Positions 23,943 to 31,994 of a stretch of DNA of 64,000 nt are shown here, in pieces. Location of the stretch: NCBI RefSeq assembly GCF_032678705.1, contig NZ_JAVTSS010000002.1, forward strand, positions 248,001-312,000, given 5' to 3'. Positions within the stretch are counted from its first letter, which is position 1. The number at the start of each line of letters is the position of its first letter. The notes beneath the pieces were generated by a model. It was not told where the DNA came from, did not search any database, and was given only the letters and a program-made list of their open reading frames with translations. The DNA is from Pedobacter frigiditerrae. GTDB lineage: Bacteria; Bacteroidota; Bacteroidia; Sphingobacteriales; Sphingobacteriaceae. The position numbers and the translations under genes were made by a program.

Positions 23943-24897
23943 AGAATTTTAATTTAAAAACAAAATATGAACCTAATATAGCAGGAATAATAAGATTGAT
24001 AAACCAAATACTAGCAGTTACTGCAATTACTGCCACAATATTTGAAGTTACAAAGCCAAAAAAATAAGATGCCGTAAAACTTCTAATGCCAACATCAAAT
24101 AAATCTAATGAGGGCAATGATGATTGAACAAAAAATAAAATACTAACCAACATCATCACATCCAATATATGTAATTCTGGAATTAACCATTCAAACATAA
24201 TGTAGTACTGGGTGCTAAAAACTAAATATCTAGCTAAACAAAACAACAATATTCTTAATAATTCCCTCTTTTTATACCGAGCTAGAATCGAATAAAATTT
24301 CTTGTATTTCCGAGTAAAACGGATGGAAAGTAATATTCCATTTAGCCATCTAATATTAAAGAAGAATATAATAAAGGACAAACAGAAACCTACTGAAATT
24401 GCACAGACAGCTAAAAATAATCTATAATCAATTGGTGTAAATCTATAAATGAAAACAGTTACAGCAATTGCCCCAAAGACGTTTGTTAAAACCAACTGAC
24501 CGATTTGACCAACGGTCATTGCCACCACACCTACAATTCTTCTTTTCGGCGAAAGGAAAAATACCCTTCCTCCATATTCGCCAATTCGGTTTGGTGTAAA
24601 AACTGCCCACGTTAATCCACAAAACACAGATTCTATGGACAACCATAAACTAATCGGCTCAACCTGTTTAATTAACCTTTTCCATTTAACAGCCTCAAGC
24701 CCCCAGTTTAGTAACATCAATCCCACAACTGTGGATATAATTGTCCAGATCTGAGCCTTAGGCATTGAATTTAATAACGACACAAATTTCTTTAAATCGT
24801 TATTTGCAATAAGTTTTACATAGATAAACCAAAATGCAAAAATTACAATCGAGATTTTAAGAAGGATGGAAAATATTTTTTTGTACTGAGCTGTCAA
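23920..24897 (-). CDS. Flippase-like integral membrane protein (LPG synthase TM domain)
   Basis: This 325-residue polytopic protein has about eight membrane helices and matches the transmembrane (flippase) half of lysylphosphatidylglycerol synthase/MprF, without the cytoplasmic aminoacyltransferase half. Typical blocks are NWGLEAVKWKRLIK, WAVFTPNRIGEYGGRVFFLSP (the conserved P-x-R-x-G-E loop) and SLPSLDLFDVGIRSFTASYFFG near the end. Members of this family move lipids or isoprenoid-linked glycans across membranes. Translational overlap with GT2 suggests it works with that enzyme. Divergent from ruvC, with a 42-bp shared upstream region. Confidence 0.88.
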   Translation of the reverse strand: MTAQYKKIFSILLKISIVIFAFWFIYVKLIANNDLKKFVSLLNSMPKAQIWTIISTVVGLMLLNWGLEAVKWKRLIKQVEPISLWLSIESVFCGLTWAVFTPNRIGEYGGRVFFLSPKRRIVGVVAMTVGQIGQLVLTNVFGAIAVTVFIYRFTPIDYRLFLAVCAISVGFCLSFIIFFFNIRWLNGILLSIRFTRKYKKFYSILARYKKRELLRILLFCLARYLVFSTQYYIMFEWLIPELHILDVMMLVSILFFVQSSLPSLDLFDVGIRSFTASYFFGFVTSNIVAVIAVTASIWFINLIIPAILGSYFVFKLKFFGSSQRT

Positions 24898-24939
24898 ATT
24901 TTTACTTTTTGTATCTGCAAATATGCTTAATATTGTTTT

Positions 24940-25503
24940 ATGTTGGCTGAAAAAAAGGAACGCATAATAATGGGTATCGATCCAGGTACAGCAATTATGG
25001 GTTATGGTATCGTTCTAGAGAAAGGAACAAAAATAGAACTAATAAGTTTGGGCATTGTGAGAATGGATCATTTGGATGATCATTTTTTAAAGCTTCAACG
25101 CATATTTGAAAAAACAATTGCCTTAATTGACGAATATAAACCAGATGTTTTAGCTATCGAGGCTCCATTTTATGGCAAAAACATTCAAGTAATGCTGAAA
25201 CTAGGTAGGGCTCAAGGTATTGCAATGGCAGCTGCTTTATCAAGAAATATTTCAGTAACTGAATATGCCCCGAGAAAAATTAAACAATCCATTACCGGAA
25301 AAGGTACAGCAAGTAAAGAACAAGTTGCTGCGATGCTACAAAGATTATTAAACTTTAAAGAAACACCTGAATTTTTAGATGCAACTGATGGTCTAGCTGT
25401 GGCAGTTTGTCACTCGTTTCAACGAATTAGTACCAGCAATACTGGGAAATCGTATTCTGGGTGGGATGCTTTTGCAAAGGATAATAAAAAGAGAGTTAAG
25501 TAA
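24940..25503 (+). CDS. ruvC: Crossover junction endodeoxyribonuclease RuvC
   Basis: This 187-residue nuclease resolves Holliday junctions in recombinational repair together with RuvAB. Catalytic acidic residues are visible in MGIDPGTAIMGYG (Asp14), LAIEAPFYGKN and FLDATDGLAVAVCH. YAPRKIKQSITGKGTASKEQVAAML is the DNA-binding helix region. The chosen ATG adds ten residues ahead of the conserved MGIDPGT; the internal ATG at 24970 is an alternative. The C-terminus is slightly longer than in E. coli. ruvAB are not in the window. Confidence 0.95.
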   Translation: MLAEKKERIIMGIDPGTAIMGYGIVLEKGTKIELISLGIVRMDHLDDHFLKLQRIFEKTIALIDEYKPDVLAIEAPFYGKNIQVMLKLGRAQGIAMAAALSRNISVTEYAPRKIKQSITGKGTASKEQVAAMLQRLLNFKETPEFLDATDGLAVAVCHSFQRISTSNTGKSYSGWDAFAKDNKKRVK

Positions 25504-25572
25504 TTCTTAACCATAATTCGAGGAACGAAGCATCTTAAAGTATTCTGCATTCGTCCCTCTTAATTATAAGTC

Positions 25573-26424
25573 TTATACTTTTTTCCTTCTCAAATAAGCT
25601 TTAATCCCAAAAAACAATCCTAATCCAATTGCCAAGAAAGGCCATAAGGTAGATACACCTAAAATAAATTCTTTAAGAAAAGACCAGCCTGCTACAATGC
25701 TCAAACCTAATCTTTGGAAGAAACCTGGGCGATAGTCATATAAATTATCATTACTAACAATCAGTGATTTCACTGTATTATCTTGATAGAAGTTCAAGGT
25801 TATTGTACTAAACTTCACCCTGCTATCAATATTCATATTCTCAATTTTCTTGTCAATATAATCATCTTTAATGTATAGAGATGTTTCTACGTTGTTGCCT
25901 TGTCTTTTAGCAGTTTTATTGATTGTATTTACAGCATCAACTCTGTTTTGTGCTTTTAATTTATTAGCAAGATAAGTAATGCTCTGGTCATCCATTTTCA
26001 TGGTTTGGTTATCTACAAAAACAGCCATTTTTGCTACAGTATTCGTAAAATCATCCAGTTTCTCGGAAGGAATTTTAGCAATCACCAATCCTTCTTTTCT
26101 GTAAGCTGTAATTTCTTTTAACGAATCTGCAGAATATTTTACCTTATCACTTTCTTGAATTGAACTATTGATGGAGAATTCCATCACTGTTCCACCTTGT
26201 GCCTTGATGGTAGCACTTAATTGTTCTTTGGTTTGTTGAACATCTTTAACCCTAAAACGCATATCTGCTGTTTTAATAATCTTAGGGGTTGCGGTTGTGT
26301 CAACAGCATCAGCTGATATTACCACTTCTTTACTAACTGATTCATCAGCAGCGTAATCTTTTTTCTCTGCGTTACAGCCAAACATTAAAACAATGATGGC
26401 GATACAAAATAAATACTTTTTCAT
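25573..26424 (-). CDS. DUF4349 lipoprotein
   Basis: This 283-residue lipoprotein starts with MKKYLFCIAIIVLMFGCNAEKKD, where L-M-F-G-C is the lipobox. The DUF4349 body begins IIKTADMRFRVKDVQQTKEQLSATIKAQGGTVMEF, continues through LVIAKIPSEKLDDFTNTVAKM and a helical, probably coiled-coil part (MKMDDQSITYLANKLKAQNRVDAVN), and ends in a membrane helix (LSIVAGWSFLKEFILGVSTLWPFLAIGLGLFFGI) with a basic tail. The topology is a periplasmic domain anchored at both ends. Function of the family is unknown. It is a client of the LspA/Lnt proteins encoded elsewhere in the window. Confidence 0.88.
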   Translation of the reverse strand: MKKYLFCIAIIVLMFGCNAEKKDYAADESVSKEVVISADAVDTTATPKIIKTADMRFRVKDVQQTKEQLSATIKAQGGTVMEFSINSSIQESDKVKYSADSLKEITAYRKEGLVIAKIPSEKLDDFTNTVAKMAVFVDNQTMKMDDQSITYLANKLKAQNRVDAVNTINKTAKRQGNNVETSLYIKDDYIDKKIENMNIDSRVKFSTITLNFYQDNTVKSLIVSNDNLYDYRPGFFQRLGLSIVAGWSFLKEFILGVSTLWPFLAIGLGLFFGIKAYLRRKKV

Positions 26425-26525
26425 ACTCTATAGTTTTTTGGTTATAAAACCACTATCTGCAACTACGTAAAAAGACATAGTATACCCATAGTTGTTTCAG
26501 GAATAAAAATTGATTTTATTTATTG

Positions 26526-26537
26526 TACCGGCCGGTA
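26526..26537. promoter_or_regulatory. Perfect 12-bp palindrome TACCGGCCGGTA
   Basis: A GC-rich perfect palindrome lies in an AT-rich gap between the DUF4349 gene and the small membrane protein gene. It has the size and symmetry of a dimeric repressor operator, but no regulator is encoded nearby and its role is unknown. The remainder of the 238-bp gap holds nothing else I recognise except the terminator at 26600. Confidence 0.3.
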
Positions 26538-26599
26538 TTGCTTAATGCCAATATGATGCAGAAGTAACCTTAGTTCTTCGCTTGTAACAGAAATACTAC

Positions 26600-26641
26600 A
26601 AAATAAAAAAGTCTACACCAGTTAAAAACTAATGTAGACCT
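26600..26641 (-). terminator. Terminator of the small membrane protein gene
   Basis: On the minus strand the hairpin GTCTACA...TGTAGAC (26611-26639, with inner AGTT/AACT) is followed by TTTTTTATTTT. It lies 21 bp after the stop codon of the gene at 26663. Confidence 0.8.
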
Positions 26642-26662
26642 CTACGTATAAAATGGTATATT

Positions 26663-26875
26663 TTATTTGGTATTCAACATCTTAAAAACTGCCTTGCAGC
26701 ATATCCAAGAGCCTATAAACAATACTACCCAAGATGCAATAGAAAGTGCAGTAGAATCGAAAGCAAAACGGGCATATACTCCAATCATACTGATAATAAT
26801 ACCAACTAACAATAACTTGTAAATTGATGTTTCGTTAGCGGCTTTCATGCTTTCTTCTCTTTCAGATTGATTCAT
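26663..26875 (-). CDS. Small two-helix membrane protein
   Basis: This is a 70-residue protein with no family I can name with confidence. After a charged, soluble N-terminus (MNQSEREESMKAANETS) come two membrane helices, LLLVGIIISMIGVYARFAF and IASWVVLFIGSWICCKAVF, ending in a short basic tail. Its own promoter (26903-26938) and terminator (26600) show it to be a genuine single-gene unit in spite of its size. The pattern is reminiscent of small two-helix proteins such as YiaA/YiaB, but the match is weak. Confidence 0.72.
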   Translation of the reverse strand: MNQSEREESMKAANETSIYKLLLVGIIISMIGVYARFAFDSTALSIASWVVLFIGSWICCKAVFKMLNTK

Positions 26876-26902
26876 CGTCTTTTCTTTTTAAAATTGTATG
26901 CG

Positions 26903-26938
26903 CAAAAATAAGATTTATAAACTAAAAATTACAACAAA
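26903..26938 (-). promoter_or_regulatory. Candidate promoter of the small membrane protein gene
   Basis: On the minus strand TATTTTTG (26903-26910, exact TAnnTTTG) is preceded by TTTGTTG at 26932-26938, with 21 bp between the -33 TTG and the -7 box. This is the best-spaced Bacteroidota promoter in the window. It abuts the stop codon of the acid phosphatase gene. Confidence 0.55.
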
Positions 26939-27712
26939 TTAATAAGTTTTCAATTTATCTAATCGTTGTTTTCCTTTATCAGCTTCATTCAGTTTATCAC
27001 TCTTGTACAGAAGTTTTTCCCAGTCTCCATACATAGGATTAGGCAAAACGATAAACTTCGTTCCAAATAAGCCTTGCATTGCATTAACTTGCTCTTTGGT
27101 ATCTTTTCCTTCGCGATAAAACACATTAGAGAAATCACTTAAATTATCGCCACATAGCAATAAAACATTATACTTCTCTAATATTTTTTGGCGACGAGGT
27201 TCTTTATCTGATGTGGTAGTTTTAACTAACAAATGAGCTTCATCAGCGTTTGGAAACCCAAATTTCTGTAGGTTCTTTAAAGTCCCTTCATAATCGGCTT
27301 TGTCTCTATTTGTTACATAAAAGGTTTCAACATTCTTGCTGGCGGCAAACTTCAAAAATGCTAGCGCTCCAGGAACAGTATCTGCCTGTGCTAAAGCCGT
27401 CCATTCTGTCCAATCACCAGGCAAGTAACTTACTCCTTTTTTAATTTCATGACCTTGAAAAACTGAATTGTCTAAAATGGTTTCATCAGCATCTACAATT
27501 ACGCAATTTAGTTTAGCATTCGCTTGGTTCCATAAGGCTTCTTTTAAAGACAATCTAGCAAAGTTGTAAGCCTGAAAAGCCAAAGCTCTATACTCGCCAC
27601 TAAACTGCTGCCACAGCACTGCATTTGTATAATCCCTTGCTGGAGTTAGCGCTTGTGCAAAAGATAAGATGGGAAGAATGCCCAACATCCAAATTAAAAG
27701 GTATTTTTTCAT
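26939..27712 (-). CDS. Exported acid phosphatase, 5'-nucleotidase e(P4) family
   Basis: This HAD-superfamily phosphatase of 257 residues is exported. I chose the ATG at 27712, which gives a normal signal peptide (MKKYLLIWMLGILPILSFAQ); the longer frame begins with a TTG. The nucleophile motif D-x-D-E-T is visible in CVIVDADETILDNSVFQG, followed by VETFYVTNRDKADYEGTLKNLQKFGFP (Thr/Asn motif II) and LLLCGDNLSDFSNVFY (motif IV Asp pair). The Haemophilus e(P4) protein is a lipoprotein; here the signal peptide ends in F-A-Q with no lipobox Cys, so it should be soluble in the periplasm. Likely role: phosphate or nucleoside scavenging. Confidence 0.88.
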   Translation of the reverse strand: MKKYLLIWMLGILPILSFAQALTPARDYTNAVLWQQFSGEYRALAFQAYNFARLSLKEALWNQANAKLNCVIVDADETILDNSVFQGHEIKKGVSYLPGDWTEWTALAQADTVPGALAFLKFAASKNVETFYVTNRDKADYEGTLKNLQKFGFPNADEAHLLVKTTTSDKEPRRQKILEKYNVLLLCGDNLSDFSNVFYREGKDTKEQVNAMQGLFGTKFIVLPNPMYGDWEKLLYKSDKLNEADKGKQRLDKLKTY

Positions 27713-27757
27713 AAGGGTTTTTAATTTAATCAAAGATAAAGCTTACAAATGTCTTAA

Positions 27758-27792
27758 AACAAAAAACCCTTATCAAATTAAGATAAGGGTTT
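27758..27792 (-). terminator. Terminator of the atp operon
   Basis: On the minus strand AAACCCTTATC / GATAAGGGTTT, an 11-bp perfect stem with 7-base loop, is followed by TTTTTGTTTT. It lies about 50 bp after the atpG stop codon. Confidence 0.9.
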
Positions 27793-27812
27793 AAATATAT
27801 TTTGAACTTCGT

Positions 27813-27839
27813 CCAATGAACAATTGAACTAATGAACAA
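27813..27839. repeat. Short phased tract after atpG
   Basis: CAATGAA, CAATTGAA, CTAATGAA, CAATT: 7-8-bp words between the atpG stop codon and its terminator. Confidence 0.5.
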
Positions 27840-27841
27840 TT

Positions 27842-28723
27842 TTATCCATTCAATGCAGCAGCACCACTCACAATCTCTGTCAACTCTGTTGTAATTGCAG
27901 CCTGACGAGCTTGGTTATAAGCTAATTTTAATGCTTTAATTAAATCACCAGCATTTTCTGTTGCTTTATCCATAGATGTCATACGAGCACCATGTTCTGA
28001 AGCATGAGAATCTAAAACCGCTTTATATAATTGAATTTTTATCGACTTAGGAATCAATTGAGTTACAATCTCTTCTTGGTTCGGCTCTAAAATATAATCA
28101 ACGTTTGTAGTTTTAGCATCTGCAACTGGCTCGGCTTTTGGCAAAGGCAACAACTGTTCTGAAGTTAAAATTTGTACCGCAGCATTTTTAAATCTGTTGT
28201 AAACCAATTCTACTTTATCGAATTCGCCTTTAGCAAAACCTGTCATGATAGCGTCGGTAATTTTGCTAACGTTATCAAAGTTCAAAGCAGAATAAACCTC
28301 ATTATTGTTCCCAATAATGTTGTAATTACGCTTCTCATAAAAATCCTGAGCTTTTTTACCAATTGCAACAATACTTACGTTGCCATTCTTAAGTTGCTCA
28401 CTATATTTTTCGGCAATTAAATTATTCGCGGTTTTAATTACGTTCATGTTAAAAGCACCTGCCAAACCACGGTTTGATGATACCACCACCACCAATACTT
28501 TATTAGGCTCACGTTCCTGAATATAAGGAGAAGATGAACCTTCTAAACTTGCAGAAAGATTTCCTAAAATCTCTTTCAGTTTAGTAGCATACGGGCGTAA
28601 CTGAACAATAGCATTGGTAGCACGTTTTAACTTCGCAGCCGAAACCATTTTCATAGCTTTGGTAATCTGCTGGGTAGATTGTACCGATGATATACGAATT
28701 CTTACTTCTTTTAAATTAGCCAT
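27842..28723 (-). CDS. atpG: ATP synthase gamma subunit
   Basis: The 293-residue gamma subunit is the rotating central stalk of F1, turning proton flow into conformational change of the beta subunits. The ends that form the coiled-coil shaft are well conserved: MANLKEVRIRISSVQSTQQITKAMKMVSAAKLKRA and RMTSMDKATENAGDLIKALKLAYNQARQAAITTELTEIVSGAAAL. The middle SSNRGLAGAFNMNVIK block is also typical. It is the last gene of the atp operon here and is separated from atpA by a 92-bp gap holding a 17-bp perfect hairpin. Confidence 0.97.
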   Translation of the reverse strand: MANLKEVRIRISSVQSTQQITKAMKMVSAAKLKRATNAIVQLRPYATKLKEILGNLSASLEGSSSPYIQEREPNKVLVVVVSSNRGLAGAFNMNVIKTANNLIAEKYSEQLKNGNVSIVAIGKKAQDFYEKRNYNIIGNNNEVYSALNFDNVSKITDAIMTGFAKGEFDKVELVYNRFKNAAVQILTSEQLLPLPKAEPVADAKTTNVDYILEPNQEEIVTQLIPKSIKIQLYKAVLDSHASEHGARMTSMDKATENAGDLIKALKLAYNQARQAAITTELTEIVSGAAALNG

Positions 28724-28750
28724 TTTCTATTAAGTGAGTATCAAGATTTG

Positions 28751-28799
28751 AGTATCAAGTATCAAGATTTGGGCATAACCTGTCTTGATACTTGATACT
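28751..28799. repeat. Heptamer hairpin (GTATCAA words) between atpA and atpG
   Basis: AGTATCAAGTATCAAGA (28751-28767) and its exact reverse complement (28783-28799) form a 17-bp perfect stem with a 15-base loop. The arms are built of GTATCAA heptamers, with further degenerate units on both sides (from about 28737 to 28815). It is transcribed within the atp mRNA. Confidence 0.9.
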
Positions 28800-28815
28800 T
28801 ACTACTCGATACTTA

Positions 28816-30387
28816 TTAGTATTTACTTGAAATCTCTTTTGCGACAGTTTCTAAAACGTTTACTGCATCATCTAACTTACCAGCTTTTAAAGAAGCTAAA
28901 GCTTCTGGATGACGTAATTCTAACGCTTGTAAAAACTCTGCTTCAAATTCTTTTACCTTGTTTACAGGAACAGAACGCATTAAGTTTTTAGTACCTAAGT
29001 AAACGATAGCAACTTGTTTCTCTACAGTAAATGGAGTAAACTGAGCTTGTTTTAACATCTCAACGTTACGAGCACCTTTATCTAAAACAGATTTTGTAGC
29101 CGCATCTAAATCAGAACCGAATTTAGAGAAAGCCTCTAATTCACGGTATTGTGCCTGATCTAATTTTAAAGTACCAGCTACTTTTTTCATTGATTTAATT
29201 TGAGCATTACCACCCACACGTGATACCGAGATACCTACGTTAATAGCTGGACGAATACCTGAGTTAAACAAGTTAGATTCTAGGAATATCTGACCATCAG
29301 TAATCGAAATTACGTTAGTTGGAATATATGCAGAAACGTCACCAGCTTGAGTTTCGATAATTGGTAAAGCAGTTAATGAACCACCACCTTTAACAATCCC
29401 TTTTAATGATTCTGGTAAATCATTCATTGCTTGTGCAATCTCATCGTTAGAGTTGATTTTAGCAGCACGCTCTAATAAACGACTGTGAAGATAGAAAACG
29501 TCACCTGGATAAGCCTCACGACCTGGAGGACGACGTAACAATAACGACACCTCACGGTAAGCAACAGCTTGTTTTGACAAATCATCATAAACAATTAAAG
29601 CTGGGCGACCAGTATCACGGAAAAACTCACCAATTGCAGCACCAGCAAATGGAGCATAAAATTGCAATGGAGCAGGTTCAGCAGCAGAAGCAGCAACAAC
29701 AACTGTATAAGCCATTGCACCGTTTTCTTCTAAAGTACGAACAACGTTTGCAACAGTACTTGCTTTCTGACCACAAGCTACATATATACAGAATACAGGG
29801 TTACCTGCTTCATAAAATTCTTTTTGATTGATGATAGTATCAATACAAACAGCAGTTTTACCAATCTGACGGTCACCAATAACCAACTCACGTTGACCAC
29901 GACCAATTGGAATCATTGCATCAATTGCTTTTATACCTGTTTGTAAAGGCTCAGTAACTGGCTGACGATAAATTACACCTGGTGCTTTACGCTCCAAAGG
30001 CATTTCGTAAGTTTGACCTAAGATTGGTCCTTTACCATCGATAGGCTCGCCAAGTGTGTTTACAACACGACCTAACATACCTTCACCAACTTTAATAGAG
30101 GCAATTTTTTTAGTACGTTTAATAGTATCACCTTCTTTGATTTCGTCTGATGGGCCTAACAAAACCACACCCACGTTATCCTCTTCAAGGTTCAATACAA
30201 TACCTTGCAACCCGTTAGCAAACTCAACTAACTCGCCACTTTGAACTTTAGTTAAGCCGTAAACACGAGCAATACCATCACCCACTTGTAATACGGTACC
30301 AACTTCTTCAAGTTCAGCTTCTGATTTAAAGCCTGACAATTGTTGTCTGATAATTGCCGAAACTTCGTCTGGTCTTACCTCTACCAT
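28816..30387 (-). CDS. atpA: ATP synthase alpha subunit
   Basis: The 523-residue non-catalytic nucleotide-binding subunit of F1. It begins with [17 protein letters not shown] (the helix that meets the delta subunit), then the beta-barrel, and the P-loop [21 protein letters not shown], where Ile replaces the usual Thr of [56 protein letters not shown] and the alpha signature [14 protein letters not shown] follow. Length is normal. The substitution is in a non-catalytic site. Flanked on both sides by intergenic repeats inside the operon. Confidence 0.97.
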   Translation of the reverse strand: MVEVRPDEVSAIIRQQLSGFKSEAELEEVGTVLQVGDGIARVYGLTKVQSGELVEFANGLQGIVLNLEEDNVGVVLLGPSDEIKEGDTIKRTKKIASIKVGEGMLGRVVNTLGEPIDGKGPILGQTYEMPLERKAPGVIYRQPVTEPLQTGIKAIDAMIPIGRGQRELVIGDRQIGKTAVCIDTIINQKEFYEAGNPVFCIYVACGQKASTVANVVRTLEENGAMAYTVVVAASAAEPAPLQFYAPFAGAAIGEFFRDTGRPALIVYDDLSKQAVAYREVSLLLRRPPGREAYPGDVFYLHSRLLERAAKINSNDEIAQAMNDLPESLKGIVKGGGSLTALPIIETQAGDVSAYIPTNVISITDGQIFLESNLFNSGIRPAINVGISVSRVGGNAQIKSMKKVAGTLKLDQAQYRELEAFSKFGSDLDAATKSVLDKGARNVEMLKQAQFTPFTVEKQVAIVYLGTKNLMRSVPVNKVKEFEAEFLQALELRHPEALASLKAGKLDDAVNVLETVAKEISSKY

Positions 30388-30420
30388 AATTTTTATTTTG
30401 ATTTCTTTTTGAAAATGTAA

Positions 30421-30520
30421 ATCTTGTACTCTTTTGTTATTCCTGTCCCTCTTTCCGCTTTACTTCGTGTCCGCTTCAATCGGGTTTATATTTTACGTTC
30501 AGTAGTTCTTAGCTCGCTTT
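30421..30520. repeat. Dispersed-repeat fragment between atpH and atpA
   Basis: It contains CCGCTTCAATCGGGTTTA (30471-30488), the minus-strand copy of the TAAACCCGATTGAAGCGG core that also occurs at about 3936, 17869, 33657 and 51656. The 142-bp gap between atpH and atpA consists largely of this fragment. Confidence 0.6.
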
Positions 30521-30529
30521 TAATAGCAA

Positions 30530-31075
30530 CTAGTAAACACCTTGCGCAAATTCTTTTTTCAACTTATTTAAGCCGCTAGAAATACTAGCATCAAATTGTT
30601 TGTCGCCAACTTTTAAAATAAAGCCACCAATTAATTTTTCGTCAACTTTTTCTTTAACGATAACTTCATTAGCACCCATTTCTTTTTTAACCAAGGCAAC
30701 AATTTCAGCTTTAGTAGCATCATTTAATGCAATTGCAGATGTTACTTCAGCAGTTACAATACCTTTAATAAAATTATATTGACTGATGAACTGTTTAGAA
30801 GTTTCAAATAAAATTCCAGCTCTACCTTTATTAACTACAAGTTTTAAAAAGCTTTGGGTAATTTGATGAACCTTGTTACCAAAAACATCATTCAAAATAC
30901 CTGCTTTTTTATCTAAAGGCACAATTGGATTTTTTAAAATCGCTTCTAGTTCGCTGTTGTTATCTACAACCTCTTCAAATAACACCATATCATTCATCAT
31001 ATCCTGCAAAGCGTTTTGCTCTGTAGAAAGGTCGATTAATGATTTTGCGTATCTGCTTGCTGCTTTACTTGACAT
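30530..31075 (-). CDS. atpH: ATP synthase delta subunit
   Basis: The 181-residue delta subunit joins the peripheral stalk to the top of F1. The N-terminal six-helix domain (SSKAASRYAKSLIDLSTEQNALQDMMNDMVLFEEVVDNNSELEAIL) is typical, including the A-x-x-Y-A-x-x-L start. The C-terminal domain has VTSAIALNDATKAEIVALVKKEM and the conserved LIGGFILKVGDKQFDASISSGLNKLKKEF. It lies between atpF and atpA on the same strand, with a heptamer tract upstream and a repeat fragment downstream. Confidence 0.95.
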   Translation of the reverse strand: MSSKAASRYAKSLIDLSTEQNALQDMMNDMVLFEEVVDNNSELEAILKNPIVPLDKKAGILNDVFGNKVHQITQSFLKLVVNKGRAGILFETSKQFISQYNFIKGIVTAEVTSAIALNDATKAEIVALVKKEMGANEVIVKEKVDEKLIGGFILKVGDKQFDASISSGLNKLKKEFAQGVY

Positions 31076-31085
31076 ATTTTTTATT

Positions 31086-31172
31086 TTGAGATTTGAGATT
31101 TGAGATTTGAGATTTGAGAAATGCTTCTCTATCTATACCAGTCTCACATCTCATATCTAGTGTCTCAAATCT
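31086..31172. repeat. Two-armed 7-bp-phased tract between atpF and atpH
   Basis: Five TTTGAGA units in a row form the left arm. The right arm reads GTCTCACATCTCATATCTAG then TGTCTCAAATCT; AGATTTGAGA pairs with TCTCAAATCT. The right arm is nearly the same as that at 16430-16460 between gcvT and comB. It is transcribed within the atp mRNA. Confidence 0.9.
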
Positions 31173-31175
31173 AAC

Positions 31176-31670
31176 TTAGTTTAACTCCACATCTTTCAAC
31201 AGGCTGTTAACCAAATCCTGTTGTTTTGCTTTATCATCTAACTGGCTACGTAAAACGCGTTCTGCAATATCTAACGATAAAGTAGACACCTGTCCTTTTA
31301 ATTCAGCCAATGCTGCTTTCTTTTGATTTTCAATCTCGATACGAGCTTTTTCAATCAATTTAGCACCTTCAGTTTGAGCTGAAGTTTTTGCTTCGTTAAC
31401 AATGCTATCTTTAAGAATTTTAGCTTCTTTTAAAATCTCATCGCGTTCTGCACGGGCTTGTTTCATTAACTCTTCATTCTGAGAAGTTAAACGAGCCATT
31501 TCTTGCTTAGCTAATTCAGCTTTGTTTAACGCGTCATCAATAGATTGCTCACGTTCTTTAATAGCAGCCAATACTGGTTTCCAAGCAAACTTGCCTAAAA
31601 GGAACATTAACAATAAAAATGCTATTGTTTGAAATACAACTAAACCAACTTCAGGTATTAATAAATCCAT
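31176..31670 (-). CDS. atpF: ATP synthase b subunit
   Basis: The 164-residue b subunit forms the peripheral stalk: one membrane helix (VGLVVFQTIAFLLLMFLLGKF) and a long amphipathic helix (WKPVLAAIKEREQSIDDALNKAELAKQEMARL... to the C-terminus). I chose the ATG at 31670 (MDLLIPEVGLVVF), the usual Bacteroidota start; the frame is open further upstream to 31703 but that would run into the operon hairpin at 31709. It stands between atpE and atpH. Confidence 0.94.
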   Translation of the reverse strand: MDLLIPEVGLVVFQTIAFLLLMFLLGKFAWKPVLAAIKEREQSIDDALNKAELAKQEMARLTSQNEELMKQARAERDEILKEAKILKDSIVNEAKTSAQTEGAKLIEKARIEIENQKKAALAELKGQVSTLSLDIAERVLRSQLDDKAKQQDLVNSLLKDVELN

Positions 31671-31708
31671 TTCTGTATATATTATAATTTTTTCTTGTTT
31701 CAAATAAT

Positions 31709-31743
31709 AACCATTCTGTAAAACAATCTTCTACAGAATGGTT
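31709..31743 (-). promoter_or_regulatory. 12-bp perfect hairpin between atpE and atpF
   Basis: AACCATTCTGTA / TACAGAATGGTT with an 11-base loop. On the transcript it follows the atpE stop codon by about 10 nt. There is no T-run after it on either strand, so it looks like an mRNA-stabilising or partial-attenuation hairpin, not a terminator. A raised supply of c subunit relative to the others is a plausible purpose. Confidence 0.65.
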
Positions 31744-31753
31744 AAGGGTGTTA

Positions 31754-31978
<225 letters not shown>

Positions 31979-31994
31979 TTAAAAAATATTCTAA

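Noticed and set aside
26526..26537. TACCGGCCGGTA as a proven operator
   Set aside because: One occurrence, no regulator gene beside it and no second half site; kept only as a low-confidence feature.
31086..31172. Tandem heptamers considered as a CRISPR array
   Set aside because: Units are 7 bp and directly adjacent, with no spacers and no cas genes in the window.
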